A DNA stretch of 10,117 nucleotides from CAITSH01 sp964385505 (GTDB taxonomy: Bacteria; Pseudomonadota; Gammaproteobacteria; Burkholderiales; SG8-39), in assembly GCA_964385505.1 (NCBI GenBank), contig CAYLPI010000145.1, positions 1 through 10,117 on the forward strand, read 5' to 3'. This document shows, one piece after another, positions 5,930 through 10,117 of this stretch (positions are counted from its first letter, which is position 1; each line of letters starts with the position of its first letter). The translations under genes were made by a program, and so were the position numbers. The notes under the pieces were generated by a model. The model saw only the letters and a program-made list of their open reading frames with translations, searched no databases and had not been told where the DNA came from.

Positions 5930-6865
5930 TCAAGCCACCGCCTGATAGTAAATATTCTGCGGGTGATTGGCCTGCGCAAAAAACAACCACCGCTCGGCAA
6001 GCAACCCGAGCAACTGCGACACCGCAGCCAACGCCAGCAACCAGAACGCCGGCATCTTGGTTGCCACCACAAGCAGCACCGCCGGCAACGCGAACGCCAG
6101 GCCCAGCGCGATCCATTTGACGTTGCGCACGACCATCTCGCTCCTGCCGTGGAAGAACTCGCGCGTGTTGAAGCTGCCGCCGGTCGCGCCTTGTGACATC
6201 TGCACCAGCTTCTTGGTCTGTACGCCGATGGCGCTTTGTGCGGTTGATATCGGCTTGAGGTTTTTGTTGCGGGCGAGGCTGGCGATGCGTACCACTGCGG
6301 CGCTCAGCGTGAGCGCGAGTGCGGCCTGGACCGGGCTGGGGATTTGTTCTGCACCGTGCAGGGCGTGCCAGTAGGCGGCGAACAGGGTCGCGCCGGACAT
6401 CCAGCCCAGCAACGTAAAGTTGAGCAGCGTGAGCCAGTGCGCCCATTCACGCAGGAAGCGGATGCACGCGTAAATCATCCCGGTGCAGCCCCACAGTGCA
6501 AAGCAGAACACGATGCCGATGCCCCCCAACCAGGCGCTGGTGTGTTCGCCGAGGCTGCGCCAGCCCGTCAGGTGCACGAGCGACCAGAGGCCGACGACGC
6601 CGATGGTGGCCGGCAGCACGATCACTTCACGCGAGAGCCATGAGGTGCGCCACATCGCTGCTGCGCGCCAGGCGCGCAGCGGGTGGCCGAGATGCAGGAA
6701 CGAGCACGCGAGGCCGATGGCCATGAGCGCGACGCTGGCGAAGCCGCCGATGGCGAGCGCCAGCGGTTCGGCGCCATTGGCATCGGCCCGCACCAGCATG
6801 AGGAACAGGCCTTGCCCCATGCCGGCGAGGACGGTGAAGAAGATGACAGACCACGCAGGATGCAT
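5930..6865 (-). CDS. soeC: DmsC-family membrane anchor subunit, probable SoeC
   Basis: A 311-residue integral membrane protein of the DMSO reductase anchor family. Eight hydrophobic segments lie at about 5-25, 36-58, 80-99, 112-135, 146-168, 177-197, 248-268 and 272-296. The first starts at the N-terminus, with no cleaved signal. The soluble loop between segments 6 and 7 ends in 'GGSFNTREFFHG' (229-240), and the C-terminus carries 'ANHPQNIYYQ' (299-308). I associate both with the SoeC branch. Such subunits anchor the FeS/molybdenum subunits to the inner membrane and pass electrons to the quinone pool. It is the last gene of the operon: its ATG follows the FeS subunit stop by 3 bp, and AGGAG within the end of that gene serves as ribosome binding site. 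No terminator is evident in the 98 bp between its stop and the transposase fragment. The DmsC family is sure; the SoeC name depends on the operon. Confidence 0.82.
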   Translation of the reverse strand: MHPAWSVIFFTVLAGMGQGLFLMLVRADANGAEPLALAIGGFASVALMAIGLACSFLHLGHPLRAWRAAAMWRTSWLSREVIVLPATIGVVGLWSLVHLTGWRSLGEHTSAWLGGIGIVFCFALWGCTGMIYACIRFLREWAHWLTLLNFTLLGWMSGATLFAAYWHALHGAEQIPSPVQAALALTLSAAVVRIASLARNKNLKPISTAQSAIGVQTKKLVQMSQGATGGSFNTREFFHGRSEMVVRNVKWIALGLAFALPAVLLVVATKMPAFWLLALAAVSQLLGLLAERWLFFAQANHPQNIYYQAVA

Positions 6866-6868
6866 CGC

Positions 6869-7576
6869 TTAAAACTCCTGTGCTTCTTTGATCCGGCGCG
6901 GCAAATACATGTTTGCGGGCTTGGTTTCCCACTCGGGCATGAGCGCGTAGCCGCCGCGTTCGCGGATGGCGATGGAGACTTCGGAATCCGGGTCCTTCAC
7001 GTCGCCAAACAAACGCGCATTCGTCGGGCAGGCTTTGACGCAGGCGGGCTTGCGGTCTTCGGGCGCGAGATGTTCGTCGTAGATACGGTCCACGCACAGG
7101 GTGCATTTGGTCATCACCTGGCGCTCTTCGTCGAGTTCGCGCGCGCCGTAGGGGCAGGCCCAGGCACAATATTTGCAGCCGATGCATTTGTCGTAATCGA
7201 CGAGGACGATGCCGTCTTCCTTACGCTTGTAAGACGCACCAGTCGGGCACACCGGCACGCAGGGCGGGTCTTCGCAGTGCAGACAACTCTTGGGGAAGTG
7301 CACCGTCTCGGTGGCCGGGAATTCGCCCGCCTCCCAGGTCTGCACGCGGTTGAACACGGTGGCGGTGGGGCTGGAACCGTAGGCGTTGAGGTCAGCGAGG
7401 GGGCCGGCCGAGCCTGAGGTGTTCCATTGCTTGCAACTGGTGACGCAGGCGTGGCAGCCGACGCAGACGTTGAGGTCGATGACCAGGGCCAATTGTTTGG
7501 CAGGGGTTTGGGGCGGGGAAACTGGCTGAGAAGCGCTGTGGGAGCCATTCCTGGCGGCGTTGCTGGCGGCGCTCAT
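6869..7576 (-). CDS. soeB: Four-cluster [4Fe-4S] electron-transfer subunit, probable SoeB
   Basis: A 235-residue DmsB/NrfC-type ferredoxin subunit. Sixteen cysteines form four cluster motifs: C38/41/44/48, C98/101/106/110, C131/134/137/141 and C158/161/179/183. All are complete, so four [4Fe-4S] clusters are expected. They would form a wire from the molybdenum subunit to the membrane anchor. The first ~28 residues are a Ser/Ala/Pro-rich tail without a hydrophobic stretch or twin arginine, which fits a cytoplasmic complex. The start codon overlaps the stop of the molybdoenzyme gene as ATGA (7576-7573), so the two are translationally coupled. DmsB, TtrB and PsrB share this layout. SoeB is favoured because of the catalytic subunit, the lack of an export signal and the DmsC-type anchor. 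Confidence 0.82.
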   Translation of the reverse strand: MSAASNAARNGSHSASQPVSPPQTPAKQLALVIDLNVCVGCHACVTSCKQWNTSGSAGPLADLNAYGSSPTATVFNRVQTWEAGEFPATETVHFPKSCLHCEDPPCVPVCPTGASYKRKEDGIVLVDYDKCIGCKYCAWACPYGARELDEERQVMTKCTLCVDRIYDEHLAPEDRKPACVKACPTNARLFGDVKDPDSEVSIAIRERGGYALMPEWETKPANMYLPRRIKEAQEF

Positions 7577-10117
7577 TTCTTTAATCCTGCGAAATAGGCG
7601 ATGCTCTTGTGCAGTCCACCGCGCAGGCCGGCCCGCATTTCTCCAAGCACCCCGGGCACATGCGGCGTGGCGGCGATTTGAGGAAAAGTTTCTTGCGTCT
7701 CATCCGGTTCCGCCGGGCGGATGCGCACGCGCACGTCGTACCAGCCGGCCTGGCCGGTGATGGGATCGGAGTTGCTGATCTTGTTGCCGCCGTTTGGTCC
7801 GGGCATCGTCAGTTCTTCACTGATCAGGTGATTGAGGAGGAAGCCCTTGCGCGCTTCGTCTGCGCCCGGCTCTAGGTGCCAGGCGCCGCTCGCCTTGCCG
7901 ATAGCGTTCCAGGTCCACACCGTGCCGGGTTCGACGGCTTCGCTGTGGCGCACGATGCAGCGTACGCGGCCCCACTGGCTTTCAACCCAACACCAGCCGT
8001 TGTCGGCGACGCCGGCGGCAATCGCGGTGAGCGGATTGACCTGCAAAGTGTTGTAGCTGTGGATCTGGCGCAGCCAGGCGTTTTGCGAATCCCACGAGTG
8101 ATACATCGCCATCGGGCGTTGCGTGATCGCATTCAACGGATACTCGCTCTGATCGCTCGCGGTCACTTCGAGCGCGGGGTACCAGAACGGCAGCGGGTCA
8201 AAATAGGTGTCGATGCGCTTGCGCAAGTGCTCGGGTGGTTGACGCCCCTGCGTCTTGCCCTGCGCGGCCAGGCGAAAACTTTGCAGCGTGTCCGAATACA
8301 ACGCCAACTGCACCGGATCATTTTTCTGCCGCCAGCCTTGTTCTTTGGCGAAGTCGAGATAGGCGCGGTTCCAGTTGCGCATGTAGTGGGTGTTCTCCGG
8401 CATGTGGTACTGGAACACGCAATTGTTTTTCTCGTACATCTCCCACTGCTTCGGGTTCGGCGCGCCGCGCAAATGCTCGGTGCCATCCTTGCCGCGCCAG
8501 CCGAGCAGGAAACCAATGCCGGGTTGCGATTCGAAGTTGGTGATGAAGTCCGGATAGCCTTTGAACTTGCGCCCGCCTTCGGCATTGGTGAAGGCGGGAA
8601 ATTTGAGGCGGCCGGCCAGCTCAATCAGCACTTCCTGGAACGGCTTGCACTCGCCTTTGGGCGGCACCACCGGGATGCGCACCGAATCGACCGGACCGTC
8701 GAACTCCGAGATCGGGCGATCGAGCATGCTCATCACGTCGTGGCGTTCGAGATAAGTCGTGTCGGGCAGGATCAAATCGGCGAAGGCCGTCATCTCGCTC
8801 TGGAACGCATCGCAGACGACGAGGAATGGAATCTGATATTCGCCGTCCTCATGCTTGCGATTGAGCATGTCGCGCACCTGCATCGTGTTCATCGACGAGT
8901 TCCACGCCATGTTGGCCATGAAGATCATCAGGGTGTCGAGGCGGTAGGGGTCGCCGCGCGTGGCATTGGTGATGACGTTGTGCATCATGCCGTGCGCCGA
9001 CAGCGGGTGCTCCCAGGAGAACGCGTGGTCGATGCGGATCGGCGAGCCGTCGGGGTTGATCGCCAGCTCGTCCGGGCCGGCCGGAAACCCGAGCGGCGCG
9101 GCGTTGAGCGGCGTGTTCGGCTTGATCATCGCCGGGTCGTTAAAGGCGCGATAGTTCGGCACGATGTGGCGCGGATACGGCGCCTTGTGGCGAAAGCCGC
9201 CGGGGCGATCAATCGTGCCGAGCACGCTCATCAAAATGCTCATCGCCCGCACGGTCTGAAAACCGTTGGAGTGAGCGGCCAGGCCGCGCATTGCATGGAA
9301 CGCCACCGGGCGCGCTTGCGTGGTCCGGTGCTCTTTGCCCCAGGCGTCGGTCCAGGCGATTGGCAATTCAAAGGCTTGCTTGAATGCGGCCTCGCCCAGT
9401 TCGCGCGCGAGTTTTTTGATGCGTGACGCCGGGATGCCTGTGATCGCTGAGGCCCACTCCGGCGTGCAGTCCTTGACGCGTTCACGCAGCAGTTGGAATG
9501 AGGGCACGACGCGGGTGCCGTCGGCCAGTTTGTAGCGCCCTTCGAGTGCGGGGTCGCAACCGTCGGCGATACCTTCGGGATACGCCGCCTTGACGCTGCC
9601 GCTGGTTTTGTCCCAGATCAGTTTGTTGTGGGGGTTGCGGCCGTCGCCGGGCGCGCCTGCGGCCGGATCGAAGGCGAACATGCCTTCGCGCCCGCCGGTC
9701 TCTTCGACCACCAGTTGCGGCGCATTGGTGAAGCGCTTGAGGAACGCGTGGTCGATTGAATCGGTGGCGATCACCTCATGCAGCAGCGCCATGAACAGGG
9801 CGCCGTCGGTGCCGGGCTTGATCGGAATCCATTCATCCGCAATCGCCGAGTAGCCGGTGCGCACCGGGTTGATCGAGATGAAGCGGCCGCCGCTGCGCTT
9901 GAATTTGGACAGCGCGATCTTGAGCGGATTGGAGTGGTGATCTTCGGCGGTGCCGATCATCACGAAGAGTTTTGCATGGTCGAGATCCGGCCCGCCAAAT
10001 TCCCAGAAGCTGCCGCCAATCGTGTAGATCATCCCGGCCGCCATGTTGACCGAACAAAAGCCGCCATGCGCCGCGTAGTTGGGCGTGCCGAACTGGCGCG
10101 CGAAAAGGCCGGTCAGG
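7573..10117 (-). CDS. soeA: Molybdopterin (bis-MGD) oxidoreductase catalytic subunit, probable SoeA; 5' end outside the window
   Basis: 847 residues of a DMSO-reductase-superfamily molybdoenzyme are visible. The N-terminal [4Fe-4S] domain and start lie beyond the window edge. The first visible residues contain 'NYAAHGGFCSVN'. The Cys (codon 10056-10054, visible residue 21) stands where Cys ligates Mo in the PsrA/TtrA/NapA-like groups, unlike Ser in DmsA. Next come the molybdopterin-binding parts ('GTAEDHHSNP', 'FADLILPDTTYLERHD') and a C-terminal molydop-binding domain with 'ITQRPMAMYHSWDSQNAWL', 'VWTWNAIGK' and 'NSDPITGQAGWYDVRV'. I recognise these last three as SoeA-like. SoeA oxidises sulfite to sulfate in the cytoplasm and passes electrons through SoeB and SoeC to quinone. 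The gene overlaps soeB by ATGA. The frame is clean across 2.5 kb. The Tat signal test cannot be made because the N-terminus is missing. Alternatives are a tetrathionate, polysulfide or other sulfur-compound reductase. Confidence 0.78.
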   Translation of the reverse strand, partial: LTGLFARQFGTPNYAAHGGFCSVNMAAGMIYTIGGSFWEFGGPDLDHAKLFVMIGTAEDHHSNPLKIALSKFKRSGGRFISINPVRTGYSAIADEWIPIKPGTDGALFMALLHEVIATDSIDHAFLKRFTNAPQLVVEETGGREGMFAFDPAAGAPGDGRNPHNKLIWDKTSGSVKAAYPEGIADGCDPALEGRYKLADGTRVVPSFQLLRERVKDCTPEWASAITGIPASRIKKLARELGEAAFKQAFELPIAWTDAWGKEHRTTQARPVAFHAMRGLAAHSNGFQTVRAMSILMSVLGTIDRPGGFRHKAPYPRHIVPNYRAFNDPAMIKPNTPLNAAPLGFPAGPDELAINPDGSPIRIDHAFSWEHPLSAHGMMHNVITNATRGDPYRLDTLMIFMANMAWNSSMNTMQVRDMLNRKHEDGEYQIPFLVVCDAFQSEMTAFADLILPDTTYLERHDVMSMLDRPISEFDGPVDSVRIPVVPPKGECKPFQEVLIELAGRLKFPAFTNAEGGRKFKGYPDFITNFESQPGIGFLLGWRGKDGTEHLRGAPNPKQWEMYEKNNCVFQYHMPENTHYMRNWNRAYLDFAKEQGWRQKNDPVQLALYSDTLQSFRLAAQGKTQGRQPPEHLRKRIDTYFDPLPFWYPALEVTASDQSEYPLNAITQRPMAMYHSWDSQNAWLRQIHSYNTLQVNPLTAIAAGVADNGWCWVESQWGRVRCIVRHSEAVEPGTVWTWNAIGKASGAWHLEPGADEARKGFLLNHLISEELTMPGPNGGNKISNSDPITGQAGWYDVRVRIRPAEPDETQETFPQIAATPHVPGVLGEMRAGLRGGLHKSIAYFAGLKK

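Noticed and set aside
7876..9426. A 516-codon open frame on the plus strand opposite the molybdoenzyme gene
   Set aside because: It is antisense to a clearly conserved coding sequence, is rich in Arg/His/Ala/Val as expected from a complementary GC-rich frame, and shows no recognisable domain.
5930..10117. A DMSO reductase (dmsABC) operon
   Set aside because: The visible Mo-ligand position is Cys, not the Ser of DmsA, and the C-terminal stretches of subunit A and the loop of subunit C look like SoeA and SoeC.

Overview
The window is GC-rich (about 60% or more by eye) and densely coded. Family resemblances (RutE-like nitroreductase, PcaF-type thiolase, SoeABC-type molybdoenzyme) suggest a pseudomonadotal, probably betaproteobacterial, environmental chromosome with aromatic-compound and inorganic-sulfur metabolism. 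The species cannot be told from the sequence.

Left part (1-1380): a small NTF2-like/DUF4440 protein on the plus strand converges on a RutE-like nitroreductase on the minus strand. They share a perfect bidirectional terminator hairpin. The nitroreductase and the thiolase diverge from a 251-bp region that holds an 8-bp tandem repeat, an 11-bp direct repeat, a possible -10 box and a 10-bp direct repeat.

Centre (1386-4866): three plus-strand genes. The first is a 3-oxoadipyl-CoA thiolase. After a 173-bp spacer filled by a dispersed-type inverted repeat come a two-domain type I extradiol (VOC) dioxygenase with all metal and catalytic residues, and, 17 bp later, a stand-alone MetE-like zinc methyltransferase. 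The last two look like one transcription unit. Together the three suggest catabolism of an aromatic compound, but no ring-hydroxylase, hydrolase or regulator lies in the window, so the substrate cannot be named.

Scar region (4867-5929): a gene-poor stretch with a strong hairpin, a minus-strand YciI-family protein, and a plus-strand fragment that reads as the C-terminal end of an IS1182-like (DDE_Tnp_1_6) transposase. This suggests an old insertion and deletion event at the junction between the two catabolic blocks.

Right part (5930-10117, minus strand): a tightly coupled three-gene operon for a membrane-bound molybdoenzyme. The order is catalytic subunit (5' end cut off by the window edge), a subunit with four iron-sulfur cluster motifs, and a DmsC-type membrane anchor. 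The best match is SoeABC, the cytoplasmic sulfite:quinone oxidoreductase. The A/B junction is an ATGA overlap and the B/C gap is 3 bp. The apparent Mo-ligand cysteine of subunit A is visible just inside the window edge.
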